Program-made: the position numbers and the translations under genes
NCBI RefSeq assembly: GCF_020035535.1
Contig: NZ_CP083349.1
Location: 2,790,001-2,854,000 of the forward strand
Reading direction: 5' to 3'
DNA: 64,000 nt
Origin: Ensifer adhaerens
GTDB lineage: Bacteria > Pseudomonadota > Alphaproteobacteria > Rhizobiales > Rhizobiaceae
In this document: positions 36,231-45,475 of the stretch, piece by piece
Position numbering within the stretch: position 1 is the stretch's first letter
How the letters are laid out: each line of letters starts with the position of its first letter
Notes under the pieces: generated by a model
What the model was told of the DNA's origin: nothing
Databases searched by the model: none
The model's input: only the letters and a program-made list of their open reading frames with translations

Positions 36231-36884
36231 TCAGGCCGCCGGCTGCTCGCTCACCTGCAGCCCGTCGACGAAGAGCCGTTCGAGAAAGCGTGCCGCGTCT
36301 TCGAAGCGCCCGTCCCCGGCGTTGCCCTGGCCGAGCACGGCGCGCACCTGCACGTCGAAGTCGGCATAATGCTGGGTGGTCGACCAGATCGCGAAGATCA
36401 GGTGATAGGGGTCGCATTTGGCGATCTTGCCGGCCTTGGCCCAGCTGCGGATCACCTCGGCCTTCTCGTCGACCAGCGACTTCAAGGGTCCCTTGAGTTC
36501 GTCTTCGATATGCGGCGCGCCCTGCAGCACTTCGTTGGCGAAAAGCCGGCTTTCGCGTGGGTAGTCGCGGGCCATTTCCAGCTTGCGCCGGATATAGCTG
36601 CGTATCTCGGCAACCGGATTTCCCTCGGCATTGAATTCACGCAAGGGATCGAGCCAGGTATCGAGCACCCGGTCGATCAGCGCCCGGTGCATCGCTTCCT
36701 TGGTGCGGAAGTAATAGAGCAGATTGGGCTTCGACATGCCCGCCACTTCGGCGATCTGGTCGACGGTCGCGCCGCGAAAACCGTTGGCGGAAAAGACTTC
36801 GAGCGCGGCTTCCAGGATGCGCTCTTCCTTCTCCTCCTGGATGCGTGTCCGCCTCTGGGTCCTGGCCGCTCTCGGTAATACCAT
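36231..36884 (-). CDS. rutR: RutR-type TetR regulator of pyrimidine catabolism
   Basis: 217 aa. Helix-turn-helix ATVDQIAEVAGMSKPNLLYYFRTKE, then KLEMARDYPRESRLFANEVLQGAPHIEDEL and HLIFAIWSTTQHYADFDVQV, all closely matching the RutR pattern (uracil-binding TetR repressor). ATG 36884 chosen since AGGGGG lies four bases upstream; the frame runs to 37004 without support. Divergent from the beta-ureidopropionase gene, with a RutR-like box between them. Confidence 0.88.
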   Translation of the reverse strand: MVLPRAARTQRRTRIQEEKEERILEAALEVFSANGFRGATVDQIAEVAGMSKPNLLYYFRTKEAMHRALIDRVLDTWLDPLREFNAEGNPVAEIRSYIRRKLEMARDYPRESRLFANEVLQGAPHIEDELKGPLKSLVDEKAEVIRSWAKAGKIAKCDPYHLIFAIWSTTQHYADFDVQVRAVLGQGNAGDGRFEDAARFLERLFVDGLQVSEQPAA

Positions 36885-37018
36885 CTGTCCCCCTGGCGAT
36901 GCCCGCGCGCTCGTCGCGCAGGAACCGGTCTGCCCAATTTCTGGCCTCGCCATCTTCTTGGGCAACAACTTCGTTTTTTTGTTTTTCCGGCTTGAGTGCC
37001 GCAACGGAAGTTGTAATG

Positions 37019-37034
37019 TTTACCAACCGGTCAA
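37019..37034. promoter_or_regulatory. RutR-like operator
   Basis: Minus strand TTGACCGGTTGGTAAA matches the RutR consensus TTGACCA-N2-TGGTCAA at 12 of 14 defined positions. It lies between rutR and the amidohydrolase gene, where one site could control both. A further half-site TTGACCA is at 37103-37109. Confidence 0.55.
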
Positions 37035-37166
37035 ATTATCAGCCAGTTCACCGCCAAAGGCAACGGCTGATCGAAGGGCACCAGAAAAAACCAAGCCTGG
37101 ATTTGACCACGGGAACATAAGGGCGCGCCGATCAAGGCAAAGCCCTGAAAAGATGAGGAGACCGCC

Positions 37167-38417
37167 GTGGCTGCACCTGGCGAGAACATGCGCGTCAATG
37201 CCGACCGCCTGTGGGATTCACTTATGGAGATGGCCAAGATCGGCCCTGGTGTCGCGGGTGGCAACAACCGCCAGACCCTGACCGACGAGGATGCCGAAGG
37301 GCGCCGGCTGTTCAAGTCCTGGTGCGATGAGGCCGGGCTTACCATGGGCGTCGACACCATGGGCAATATGTTCTTCACCCGGCCCGGCACCGATCCGGAT
37401 GCGCTGCCCGTCTATATCGGTTCGCACCTCGATACCCAGCCGACCGGCGGCAAATATGACGGCGTGCTCGGCGTGCTCTCCGGCCTTGAGGTCGTGCGTT
37501 CGATGAACGACCTCGGCATCAAGACCAAGCACCCCATTGTCGTGACCAATTGGACCAATGAGGAAGGCGCGCGGTTCGCGCCGGCCATGCTCGCGTCGGG
37601 CGTCTTTGCCGGCGTGCACACCCAGGATTTCGCCTATGGCCGCAAGGACCCGGAAGGCAAGACCTTCGGCGACGAGTTGAAGCGCATCGGCTGGGTTGGC
37701 GACGAAGAGGTCGGCTCCCGCAAGATGCACGCCTATTTCGAATATCACATTGAGCAGGGCCCGATCCTCGAAGCCGAGGGCAAGGACATCGGCGTCGTTA
37801 CGCACTGTCAGGGCCTGTGGTGGCTGGAGTTCACGCTGACCGGCCGCGAAGCCCATACGGGTTCGACCCCGATGAACATGCGCGTCAATGCCGGGCTTGC
37901 CATGGCCCGCATCCTGGAAATGGTCCAGGGCGTGGCGATGGAAAACCAACCAGGCGCCGTCGGCGGCGTCGGCCAGGTGTTCTTCTCGCCCAATTCCCGC
38001 AACGTGCTGCCGGGCAAGGTGGTCTTCACCGTCGACATCCGCTCGCCCGACAAGGCCAAGCTCGACCGCATGCGGGCGAAGATCGAGGCCGAGGCACCGA
38101 AGATCACCGAGGCGCTCGGCGTCGGCTGTTCCATCGAGGCGATCGGCCACTTCGAGCCGGTGACCTTCGACCCGAAGCTGGTGAGCTCCGTGCGCAATGC
38201 CGCCGAGCATCTCGGCTATAGCCACATGAACATTATTTCCGGCGCCGGCCATGATGCCTGCTGGGCCGCCAAGGTGGCGCCGACGACAATGATCATGTGC
38301 CCCTGCGTTGGTGGTCTCAGCCACAACGAGGCGGAGGACATCTCCAGGGAGTGGGCCAGCGCTGGCGCCGACGTCCTCTTCCACGCCGTCGTAGAAACGG
38401 CAGAAATCGTCGAATGA
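37167..38417 (+). CDS. N-carbamoyl-beta-alanine amidohydrolase (beta-ureidopropionase, M20 family)
   Basis: 416 aa. Metal-binding motifs of the M20/M40 hydrolase-carbamoylase family are present: GSHLDTQPTGGKYDGVLG, TNWTNEEGARFAPAM, HIEQGPILE and the late HDACWAA. The dimerisation insert AHTGSTPMNMR is also typical. Hydrolyses N-carbamoyl-beta-alanine to beta-alanine, CO2 and ammonia, third step of reductive pyrimidine breakdown. GTG start with GAGGAG seven bases upstream. Followed by hydA after 82 bases. Confidence 0.9.
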   Translation: MAAPGENMRVNADRLWDSLMEMAKIGPGVAGGNNRQTLTDEDAEGRRLFKSWCDEAGLTMGVDTMGNMFFTRPGTDPDALPVYIGSHLDTQPTGGKYDGVLGVLSGLEVVRSMNDLGIKTKHPIVVTNWTNEEGARFAPAMLASGVFAGVHTQDFAYGRKDPEGKTFGDELKRIGWVGDEEVGSRKMHAYFEYHIEQGPILEAEGKDIGVVTHCQGLWWLEFTLTGREAHTGSTPMNMRVNAGLAMARILEMVQGVAMENQPGAVGGVGQVFFSPNSRNVLPGKVVFTVDIRSPDKAKLDRMRAKIEAEAPKITEALGVGCSIEAIGHFEPVTFDPKLVSSVRNAAEHLGYSHMNIISGAGHDACWAAKVAPTTMIMCPCVGGLSHNEAEDISREWASAGADVLFHAVVETAEIVE

Positions 38418-38499
38418 GTTTGCGGGCGGGACGAAAGTTCCGCCCTTTTTCGTGGCGGTTGCCTGGCCGCCGGAAGCGCAATCGCGAGGATCAAGAACC

Positions 38500-39954
38500 A
38501 TGAGCACTGTCATCAAGGGTGGAACCATTGTCACGGCCGACCTGACCTATAAGGCGGACGTGAAGATCGAGGGCGGCAAGATCGTCGAAATTGGCCCTAA
38601 TCTTGCGGCCGACGAGACGTTGGATGCGAGCGGCTGTTACATCATGCCGGGCGGCATTGACCCGCATACGCATCTCGAAATGCCCTTCATGGGCACCTAT
38701 TCCTCCGACGATTTCGAAAGCGGCACGCGAGCGGCCCTTGCCGGCGGCACGACCATGGTGGTCGATTTCGCGCTTCCCTCCCCCAACCAGTCGCTGCTCG
38801 AAGCGCTGACCATGTGGGACAACAAGTCGACCCGCGCCAATTGCGACTATTCCTTCCACATGGCGATCACCTGGTGGAGCGAGCAGGTCTTCAACGAGAT
38901 GGATACCATCGTTCGGGACAAGGGCATCAACACATTCAAGCACTTCATGGCCTATAAGGGCGCGCTGATGGTGGATGACGACGAGATGTTCTCGTCCTTC
39001 CAGCGTTGCGCCGCCCTTGGCGCGTTACCGCTGGTGCATGCCGAAAACGGCGACGTCGTCGCCCAGCTGCAGGCAAAGCTGCTCGCCGAAGGCAACAACG
39101 GTCCGGAAGCACATGCCTATTCGCGTCCGGCCGAAGTCGAGGGCGAGGCGACCAACCGCGCGATCATGATCGCGGACATGGCGGGCTGCCCGGTCTACAT
39201 CGTTCACACCTCCTGCGAACAGGCGCATGAAGCGATCCGCCGCGCCCGCTCCAAGGGCATGCGCGTCTTCGGCGAACCGCTGATCCAGCACCTGACGCTC
39301 GACGAAACCGAATATTTCAACAAGGACTGGGACCATGCGGCCCGCCGCGTGATGTCGCCCCCCTTCCGCAACAAGCTGCATCAGGATTCACTCTGGGCCG
39401 GCCTTGCCTCCGGCTCGCTGCAGGTGGTGGCGACCGACCATTGCGCCTTCACGAGCGAACAGAAACGCTTCGGCGTCGGCGACTTCACCAAGATCCCGAA
39501 CGGCACAGGCGGCCTCGAAGACCGCATGCCGATGCTGTGGACCCACGGCGTCAACACTGGCCGCATCACCATGAACGAGTTCGTGGCGGTGACCTCGACC
39601 AACATCGCCAAGATCCTCAACATCTACCCGAAGAAGGGCGCGATCCTCGTCGGCGCCGATGCCGACCTCGTCGTCTGGGATCCCAAGCGCACGAAGACGA
39701 TTTCCGCCAAGAGCCAACAGTCGGCGATCGACTACAACGTCTTCGAGGGCAAGGAGGTCAAGGGCCTGCCGCGCTACACGTTGAGCCGCGGCGTTGTCGC
39801 GATCGAGGAAAGCACGATCAAGACCCGCGAGGGCCACGGCGAATTCGTCCGCCGCGATCCCTTCCCCGCCGTCAGTTCCGCTCTTTCGACCTGGAAGGAA
39901 GTGACAGCACCCCGCGCCGTCCAGCGCACCGGCATTCCGGCCACGGGCGTCTGA
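38500..39954 (+). CDS. hydA: Dihydropyrimidinase (D-hydantoinase)
   Basis: 484 aa, amidohydrolase TIM barrel. Metal ligands are visible: HTHLE (about 59-63), the carboxylated lysine in HFMAYKGA, the histidines in VHAENG and VHTSCEQ, and the catalytic aspartate in ATDHCAF. Opens dihydrouracil/dihydrothymine to the N-carbamoyl amino acid, second step of the pathway and substrate supplier to the neighbouring amidohydrolase. Start at 38500 follows GAGGA; earlier in-frame sequence is leader. Confidence 0.94.
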   Translation: MSTVIKGGTIVTADLTYKADVKIEGGKIVEIGPNLAADETLDASGCYIMPGGIDPHTHLEMPFMGTYSSDDFESGTRAALAGGTTMVVDFALPSPNQSLLEALTMWDNKSTRANCDYSFHMAITWWSEQVFNEMDTIVRDKGINTFKHFMAYKGALMVDDDEMFSSFQRCAALGALPLVHAENGDVVAQLQAKLLAEGNNGPEAHAYSRPAEVEGEATNRAIMIADMAGCPVYIVHTSCEQAHEAIRRARSKGMRVFGEPLIQHLTLDETEYFNKDWDHAARRVMSPPFRNKLHQDSLWAGLASGSLQVVATDHCAFTSEQKRFGVGDFTKIPNGTGGLEDRMPMLWTHGVNTGRITMNEFVAVTSTNIAKILNIYPKKGAILVGADADLVVWDPKRTKTISAKSQQSAIDYNVFEGKEVKGLPRYTLSRGVVAIEESTIKTREGHGEFVRRDPFPAVSSALSTWKEVTAPRAVQRTGIPATGV

Positions 39955-40047
39955 GGGCTCATGTTTCGCGGCTTGCATTTCTTCGCGCCGCTCTGTCCCA
40001 CCGGACATGTCCCGCCACATTGGCGGGACGCTTCGGCCTGGGATCCG

Positions 40048-40461
40048 TCAGGCGGGCACGAGTGCGTCGAGCTCGGGCAGGAGCACGAGGCTTTCGCGTT
40101 GGTTCGGATCGGTCCGCGCGATGACCGCCGAACAGGGCTCGCTCGACCGGTTCTCCGGAAGGTGCGGCATGCCCGCGGGGATGTAGACCATCTCGCCGGC
40201 CTTAGCGATGACGTGATCCTCAAGTCGCGCGCCGAACCAGGTCCAGGCCTCGCCCGAAAGCACGTAGATCGCCGTCTCGTGGCTCTCGTGCAGGTGCGCC
40301 TTGGCACGTGCGCCCGGCGGGATCGTGACGATATGCATGCAGAGCCCCGTCGCCCCGACGGTCTCCGCCGCGATGCCTTCGAAATAGTTGAGCCCCTGCT
40401 GGCCGGCCGTCACGCCATCAGGACGAACCACGCGACAGCCCGGATTGGATGATCGAGACAT
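40048..40461 (-). CDS. Cupin-domain protein
   Basis: 137 aa, single cupin_2 barrel. Motif 1 is HLHESHETAIYVLSGEAWTWFG and motif 2 PAGMPHLPEN, giving a plausible metal site (two histidines, glutamate, later histidine). Start 40461 follows GGAGAA. Divergent from the ABC transporter operon at 40583. Small cupins in catabolic clusters may be isomerases, dioxygenases or sensors; role unknown. Confidence 0.8.
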   Translation of the reverse strand: MSRSSNPGCRVVRPDGVTAGQQGLNYFEGIAAETVGATGLCMHIVTIPPGARAKAHLHESHETAIYVLSGEAWTWFGARLEDHVIAKAGEMVYIPAGMPHLPENRSSEPCSAVIARTDPNQRESLVLLPELDALVPA

Positions 40462-40582
40462 GAGCGTTCTCCAGAATTCCCTGAAAAACCAGCAACAAAC
40501 GGCTCCGCACCCAAATCCGCGATTGCATGTTGCCGGTCCGGATAGCAGTCTGACACAGACCAGCCAGAATGAGTATTCGCCG

Positions 40583-41374
40583 ATGACGTCCAATACCGCA
40601 TCCGTGGTTTCGGCCCGGGACCTCTGCCTGACCTTCGAAACTGCCGATGGACCGGTTCACGCGTTGACCGGCGTCAATCTCGACGTCGCCAAGGGCGATT
40701 TCGTTTCCTTCATCGGTCCGTCCGGCTGCGGCAAGACGACCTTCTTGCGCGTGATCGCCGATCTCGAAAGGGCGACCTCCGGCAAGATCAACGTCAACGG
40801 CATGACGCCTGAGGAAGCACGCAAGCAACGGGCGTACGGCTACGTGTTCCAGGCGGCCGCGCTCTATCCCTGGCGCACCATTGAAAACAACATCGCCCTG
40901 CCGCTGGAGATCATGGGCTATTCGAAGGAAGAGAAGAAGGCGCGGATCGAGCGCACGCTCGACCTCGTCAACCTCACCGGCTTCGGCAAGAAGTACCCCT
41001 GGCAGCTCTCAGGCGGCATGCAGCAGCGCGCCTCGATCGCCCGTGCACTCGCCTTCGACGCCGATCTGCTTTTGATGGACGAGCCCTTCGGTGCGCTTGA
41101 CGAGATCGTCCGCGACCACCTGAACGAACAGCTCCTGAAGCTCTGGGCCCGCACCAACAAAACGATCTGTTTCGTCACCCATTCGATCCCCGAGGCGGTC
41201 TATCTCTCCACCAAGATCGTGGTGATGAGTCCGCGCCCCGGCCGCGTCACCGACGTGATCGAATCGCCGCTGCCGCGCGAACGCCCGCTTGGCATTCGCG
41301 AAACGCCGGAGTTCCTGGAAATCGCCCATCGCGTCCGCGAAGGCCTGCGTGCAGGACACAGCTATGACGAATAG
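40583..41374 (+). CDS. NMT1/Ssu/Tau-type ABC transporter ATPase (putative pyrimidine importer)
   Basis: 263 aa. Walker A FIGPSGCGKTT, Q-loop YVFQAAALYPW, signature LSGGMQQRASIARAL and Walker B LLMDEPFGALDE are intact. ATG 40583 starts at the domain; an earlier in-frame ATG at 40460 would give 41 poorly conserved residues. First gene of an operon with GNAT, small membrane protein, two permeases and a THI5-type binding protein. Substrate inferred as a pyrimidine or related N-heterocycle from the neighbouring pathway. Confidence 0.88.
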   Translation: MTSNTASVVSARDLCLTFETADGPVHALTGVNLDVAKGDFVSFIGPSGCGKTTFLRVIADLERATSGKINVNGMTPEEARKQRAYGYVFQAAALYPWRTIENNIALPLEIMGYSKEEKKARIERTLDLVNLTGFGKKYPWQLSGGMQQRASIARALAFDADLLLMDEPFGALDEIVRDHLNEQLLKLWARTNKTICFVTHSIPEAVYLSTKIVVMSPRPGRVTDVIESPLPRERPLGIRETPEFLEIAHRVREGLRAGHSYDE

Positions 41375-41828
41375 CATCGGCATCCGCCGGGCCGAACGGG
41401 ACGACATGGCCGCCTGCGCCGGCATCCTCAATCGCTGGATCGACGCGACGCCCTGGATGCCACGCGTCCACGACCATGCCGATGTGGAGCGCCACTACGC
41501 CGAAACCGTCTTTGCCGAACGCACCGTATTCTTGGCGGAGGAGGATGGCGAGATCGCCGGCTTCCTGTCCCTCTCCGACGACCACCACGTCACTGCGCTC
41601 TATATCGACAAGCGGCACCGCGGCGCCGGCATTGGCGCCCGTCTGATCGCCACCGCCAAGGCGATATCACCGAACGAATTGAGCCTGTGGACCTTCGAAC
41701 ACAACCGTGATGCCCAGCGCTTTTACGAGCATCAGGGCTTCGAAGCGGTACGACGGACCGACGGCGACAACGAGGAGCAACTGCCGGATATCCTCTATCG
41801 CTGGCGCGGCGAGGAGGTCCGGGTATGA
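41364..41828 (+). CDS. GNAT-family N-acetyltransferase
   Basis: 154 aa. Acetyl-CoA-binding motif A is ALYIDKRHRGAGIGARLIATA, motif B LWTFEHNRDAQRFYEHQGF. Its ATG overlaps the end of the ATPase gene by 11 bases and its stop overlaps the next start, so it is part of the transporter mRNA. Substrate unknown; could acylate an intermediate or an amine taken up. Confidence 0.85.
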   Translation: MTNSIGIRRAERDDMAACAGILNRWIDATPWMPRVHDHADVERHYAETVFAERTVFLAEEDGEIAGFLSLSDDHHVTALYIDKRHRGAGIGARLIATAKAISPNELSLWTFEHNRDAQRFYEHQGFEAVRRTDGDNEEQLPDILYRWRGEEVRV

Positions 41829-42160
41829 ACCTTGCCTTTGGCCTCTGGATGCTTTTGGCGACGACGATTTTCCTTGGCGGCGCCACTGCCTCGCGCGCCT
41901 ATGTCTCCAACAATCACCTCGGCATGCTCTTCCTGGCACTCGGGCTCTACGTGATCGGCAACATCATCATGGTGAAGCTCATGCGCGAAGGCGGCCTCGG
42001 CCTTGCCATCTCGCTTTCGGCGATCGTGCAGCTCGTGATGGTCAATGTCATTGCCTTCACGGTGTTCGGCGAACGATTGAGCCTCACACAGGCCGCCGGC
42101 GTGCTTCTCGGCATCGTCGCCATGGGCCTGATGTTGTTCCCCGCAAGCGGAAAGGCGTGA
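41825..42160 (+). CDS. Small multidrug-type four-helix membrane protein (EamA/SMR-like)
   Basis: 111 aa, four transmembrane helices, start overlapping the GNAT stop (ATGA). The C-terminal GERLSLTQAAGVLLGIVAMGLML is the classical end of SMR/EamA half-transporters. The membrane glutamate of EmrE helix 1 is not seen, so proton-coupled drug efflux is doubtful. Probably a small carrier subunit working with its operon partners. Confidence 0.7.
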   Translation: MNLAFGLWMLLATTIFLGGATASRAYVSNNHLGMLFLALGLYVIGNIIMVKLMREGGLGLAISLSAIVQLVMVNVIAFTVFGERLSLTQAAGVLLGIVAMGLMLFPASGKA

Positions 42161-42162
42161 CG

Positions 42163-43047
42163 ATGCAGGAACCAAGTTTCATCAGGGACAAATTGGTGCC
42201 GGTCGGCACCGTCGTCCTGCTGCTGATCGCCATCTGGTATGTCGCGGTCGTCTTCCTCAACGCGCCCTTCGAGCGCGATACGGCGGCGCGCGCCGGCACC
42301 GAGATCAGCTTCTCCGACATAATGCGGAACACCATGGCGCAGGAGCGCCCGGTGCTGCCGGCGCCGCATCAGGTGATCGCCGAGATCTGGGATACTACCT
42401 TCAACAAGGCGATCACCTCAAAACGCAGCCTTGTCTATCACGCCTGGGTCACGCTTTCGGCGACCTTGCTCGGCTTCGGCATCGGCGCGGCACTCGGTAT
42501 CCTGCTTGCGGTCGGCATCGTGCACAACCGCGCCATGGACCGCTCGCTGATGCCCTGGGTGATCGCCAGCCAGACGATCCCGATCCTCGCGGTCGCACCG
42601 ATGATCATCGTCGTCCTCAATGCAGTAGGCATCTCCGGTCTGCTGCCGAAGGCGCTGATCTCCACCTACCTGTCGTTCTTCCCCGTGGTCGTCGGCATGG
42701 TAAAGGGGCTGCGCAGTCCCGAGACGATCCAGCTCGATCTGATGCACACCTATAACGCTTCGTCGGCACAGACCTTTTGGAAACTCCGCTGGCCTTCGTC
42801 GATGCCCTATCTCTTCACCTCGCTGAAGGTCGCCGTCGCCATCTCGCTGGTCGGCGCAATCGTTGGCGAACTGCCGACCGGCGCCGTCGCGGGCCTCGGT
42901 GCCCGCCTGCTCGCCGGCTCCTACTACGGTCAGACGGTGCAGATCTGGGCGGCACTGTTCATGGCGGCGGCCCTCGCTGCAATCCTCGTCATGATCGTCG
43001 GCTTCGCCCACACGGCCGTCCTGAAGCGCATGGGAGCCAAGCCATGA
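42163..43047 (+). CDS. ABC transporter permease (SsuC/TauC/ThiX family), subunit 1
   Basis: 294 aa, about six transmembrane helices with an extended N-terminal periplasmic loop (residues 35-75). BPD_transp_1 motifs include SQTIPILAVAPMIIVVLNAVG and DLMHTYNASSAQTFWKLRWPSSMPYL. ATG 42163 follows an AAGG; the frame is open far upstream but overlaps other genes. Its stop overlaps the next permease start. Confidence 0.88.
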   Translation: MQEPSFIRDKLVPVGTVVLLLIAIWYVAVVFLNAPFERDTAARAGTEISFSDIMRNTMAQERPVLPAPHQVIAEIWDTTFNKAITSKRSLVYHAWVTLSATLLGFGIGAALGILLAVGIVHNRAMDRSLMPWVIASQTIPILAVAPMIIVVLNAVGISGLLPKALISTYLSFFPVVVGMVKGLRSPETIQLDLMHTYNASSAQTFWKLRWPSSMPYLFTSLKVAVAISLVGAIVGELPTGAVAGLGARLLAGSYYGQTVQIWAALFMAAALAAILVMIVGFAHTAVLKRMGAKP

Positions 43048-43913
43048 ACCTTCCCATCCTCGCGGCCGCGATCGTCTTCTGGCTCGCCGCCTGGGCCCTC
43101 AACGAATGGCTGGTGCGCCAGAACTTTGAGAGCCCCGCCGCCCGAAGCGCCGCGCATTTTGTCGTGCCGCTGATCTTCGGCATCACCATCCTGGTCCTCT
43201 GGGAAGGCATCGTGCGGGGTTTCTCCGTGCCATCCGTGCTGCTGCCGGCCCCCTCGATGATCTGGCACAAGCTGATCAACTCTCTGCCGACGCTCGGCGC
43301 CGATTTCCGCCAGACCTTCCTGAAGGCGGTCCTGATCGGTTATGCCCTCGGTTGCGGTCTCGGCTTCGCCGTCGCGATCCTCATCGACCGGTCGCCCTTC
43401 CTGCAGAAAGGCCTGCTGCCGCTCGGCAACTTCGTCTCCGCCCTCCCCGTCATCGGCGTCGCTCCGATCATGGTGATGTGGTTCGGCTTCGACTGGCAGT
43501 CGAAGGTCGCCGTCGTCGTCATCATGACCTTCTTCCCGATGCTGGTGAATACGGTCGCCGGCCTTGCTGCCGCCAGCCACATGGAGCGCGACCTAATGCG
43601 CACCTATGCCGCATCCTGGTGGCAGACCCTCGTCAAGCTGCGCCTACCGGCCGCCTGGCCGTTCATCTTCAACGCACTCAAGATCAATTCGACGCTGGCG
43701 TTGATCGGTGCCATCGTCGCCGAGTTCTTCGGGACCCCCATCGTCGGCATGGGGTTCCGGATTTCCACGGAAGTGGGACGCATGAATGTCGACATGGTCT
43801 GGGCCGAGATCGCCGTTGCGGCGGTCGCCGGTTCTGCCTTCTACGGGGTGGTCGCACTCGTCGAGCGTGCTGTCACCTTCTGGCATCCTTCCATCCGCGG
43901 AGGGCGCGCCTGA
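43044..43913 (+). CDS. ABC transporter permease (SsuC/TauC/ThiX family), subunit 2
   Basis: 289 aa with a first membrane segment at residues 5-20, then the same permease fold as the preceding gene (SALPVIGVAPIMVMWFGFDWQSK; DLMRTYAASWWQTLVKLRLPAAWPFI). ATG overlaps the upstream stop (ATGA). Two distinct permeases imply a heterodimeric importer. Confidence 0.88.
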   Translation: MNLPILAAAIVFWLAAWALNEWLVRQNFESPAARSAAHFVVPLIFGITILVLWEGIVRGFSVPSVLLPAPSMIWHKLINSLPTLGADFRQTFLKAVLIGYALGCGLGFAVAILIDRSPFLQKGLLPLGNFVSALPVIGVAPIMVMWFGFDWQSKVAVVVIMTFFPMLVNTVAGLAAASHMERDLMRTYAASWWQTLVKLRLPAAWPFIFNALKINSTLALIGAIVAEFFGTPIVGMGFRISTEVGRMNVDMVWAEIAVAAVAGSAFYGVVALVERAVTFWHPSIRGGRA

Positions 43914-43964
43914 GCCTGCTTAAAGAACTTAAATAAAATGAAGTAAAAACAAGAGGGAACTGAC

Positions 43965-44957
43965 ATGAACAAAAGACTCGCATCGCTTCTCGCCGCAGGC
44001 GTCTTTTCGCTCGCAGCGTTCCAGGCCGAGGCCGCCGACAAGGTGACGCTGCAGCTGAAATGGGTAACCCAGGCACAGTTCGCAGGCTATTACGTCGCCA
44101 AGGACAAGGGCTTCTACGAAGAGGAAGGCCTTGACGTCGACATCAAGCCCGGCGGTCCGGATATCGCCCCCGCACAGGTGATCGCCGGCGGCGGCGCAGA
44201 TGTGATCGTCGACTGGATGCCTTCAGCGCTTGCCACCCGCGAGAAGGGCGTACCGCTCGTCAACATCGCCCAGCCCTTCAAGAAATCCGGCATGATGCTG
44301 ACCTGCCTCAAGGAAACCGGCGTTACCAGCCCCGACAAGTTCAAGGGCCAGACCCTCGGCGTCTGGTTCTTCGGCAACGAGTATCCGTTCCTCTCCTGGA
44401 TGTCGCACCTGAAAATCCCGACCGATGGCGGCCCGAACGGTGTCACCGTCCTGAAGCAGGGCTTCAACGTCGACCCGCTGATCCAGAAGCAGGCCGCCTG
44501 CATCTCGACCATGACCTATAACGAGTACTGGCAGGTGATCGACGCCGGCATCAAGCCGGACGACCTCGTCACCTTCAAGTATGAAGATCAAGGCGTCGCG
44601 ACCCTCGAAGACGGCCTCTACGTGCTCCAAGACAAGCTCAAGGACGCCGCCTTCAAGGAGAAGATGGTCAAGTTCGTGCGCGCCTCGATGAAGGGCTGGA
44701 AGTACGCCGAGCAGAACCCGGATGAAGCCGCGGATATCGTTCTTGAAAACGACTCCACCGGTGCACAGACGGAAAAGCACCAGAAGCGCATGATGGGCGA
44801 AGTGGCGAAGTTGACCTCCGGCTCGAATGGCGCGCTGGACGAAGCCGACTACAAGCGCACGGTACAGTCCCTGCTTGCAGGCGGTTCCGATCCCGTGATC
44901 TCCAAGGAGCCGGAAGGCGCCTGGACCCACGAAATCACGGACGCCGCGCTGAAGTAG
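43965..44957 (+). CDS. NMT1/THI5-like periplasmic binding protein
   Basis: 330 aa. Signal peptide (residues 1-23, cleavage at AEAAD), then the NMT1 start TLQLKWVTQAQFAGYYVAKDKGFYEEEGLDV and the later conserved TMTYNEYWQVIDAG. This family binds pyrimidine-type ligands such as HMP/FAMP, so a pyrimidine, dihydropyrimidine or hydantoin ligand fits the neighbouring catabolic genes. Last gene of the operon; a strong terminator follows at 44977. Confidence 0.88.
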   Translation: MNKRLASLLAAGVFSLAAFQAEAADKVTLQLKWVTQAQFAGYYVAKDKGFYEEEGLDVDIKPGGPDIAPAQVIAGGGADVIVDWMPSALATREKGVPLVNIAQPFKKSGMMLTCLKETGVTSPDKFKGQTLGVWFFGNEYPFLSWMSHLKIPTDGGPNGVTVLKQGFNVDPLIQKQAACISTMTYNEYWQVIDAGIKPDDLVTFKYEDQGVATLEDGLYVLQDKLKDAAFKEKMVKFVRASMKGWKYAEQNPDEAADIVLENDSTGAQTEKHQKRMMGEVAKLTSGSNGALDEADYKRTVQSLLAGGSDPVISKEPEGAWTHEITDAALK

Positions 44958-44976
44958 ACGGTAGCCAAAACGTCAA

Positions 44977-45016
44977 AAGAGGGCCGCATGATCGTGCGGC
45001 CCTCTTCCGTTTTCTT
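44977..45016 (+). terminator. Intrinsic terminator after the ABC importer operon
   Basis: Perfect 12-base arms AAGAGGGCCGCA / TGCGGCCCTCTT around TGATCG, followed by CCGTTTTCTT. It begins 19 bases after the binding-protein stop. Confidence 0.85.
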
Positions 45017-45475
45017 AGCGGCCGTTCGCATCCGCCAAGTTGCCGCCGGGTACCGGGCGTGGGGGTGGTAACGCAGCTGGCAACGGCGCTACCTTTGCTC
45101 GCCATTGTCAAGATCGTGTCAAGATCGCAACCATAACCGCAGAACAGGCTGAATATTGAGGCACCATTGCTTCGTGCACTCTTGTAAGCGTCCAAAGCCG
45201 AGATTACATAGGCCCGGATGTTTGTTGGAGGCAGGCATGGCGGAGGACACCCTTTTCCCGATGCATTGCCTGCGGTAACCGGTCCCAGTTCCGCCCGCGT
45301 CTACGGTCTGATACCGTGCACGCGGAGCGCGAAATGCGGAGAAGCGCAGTCTCCTGTCCCTGTGCAATCCGCCGGGGCGCGATGTCGGCGTGATAAAATC
45401 GCCTGATTGCCCGTGGATCCTGCCTCGAGCGGTGATCCGCTCGATATTGTTTCCATTGCCGGGACTGTAAAGCCG
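45017..45475. other. Intergenic region without a recognisable gene
   Basis: 459 bases between the importer operon and the RND genes. I see no protein with domain support on either strand. A short tandem repeat (GTCAAGATCG twice, 45107-45127) is present. It should carry the promoter of the RND operon, but no clear box stands out. Confidence 0.4.

Noticed and set aside
37103..37109. TTGACCA half-site as a second RutR operator
   Set aside because: Only one half matches; the right half does not follow the consensus.
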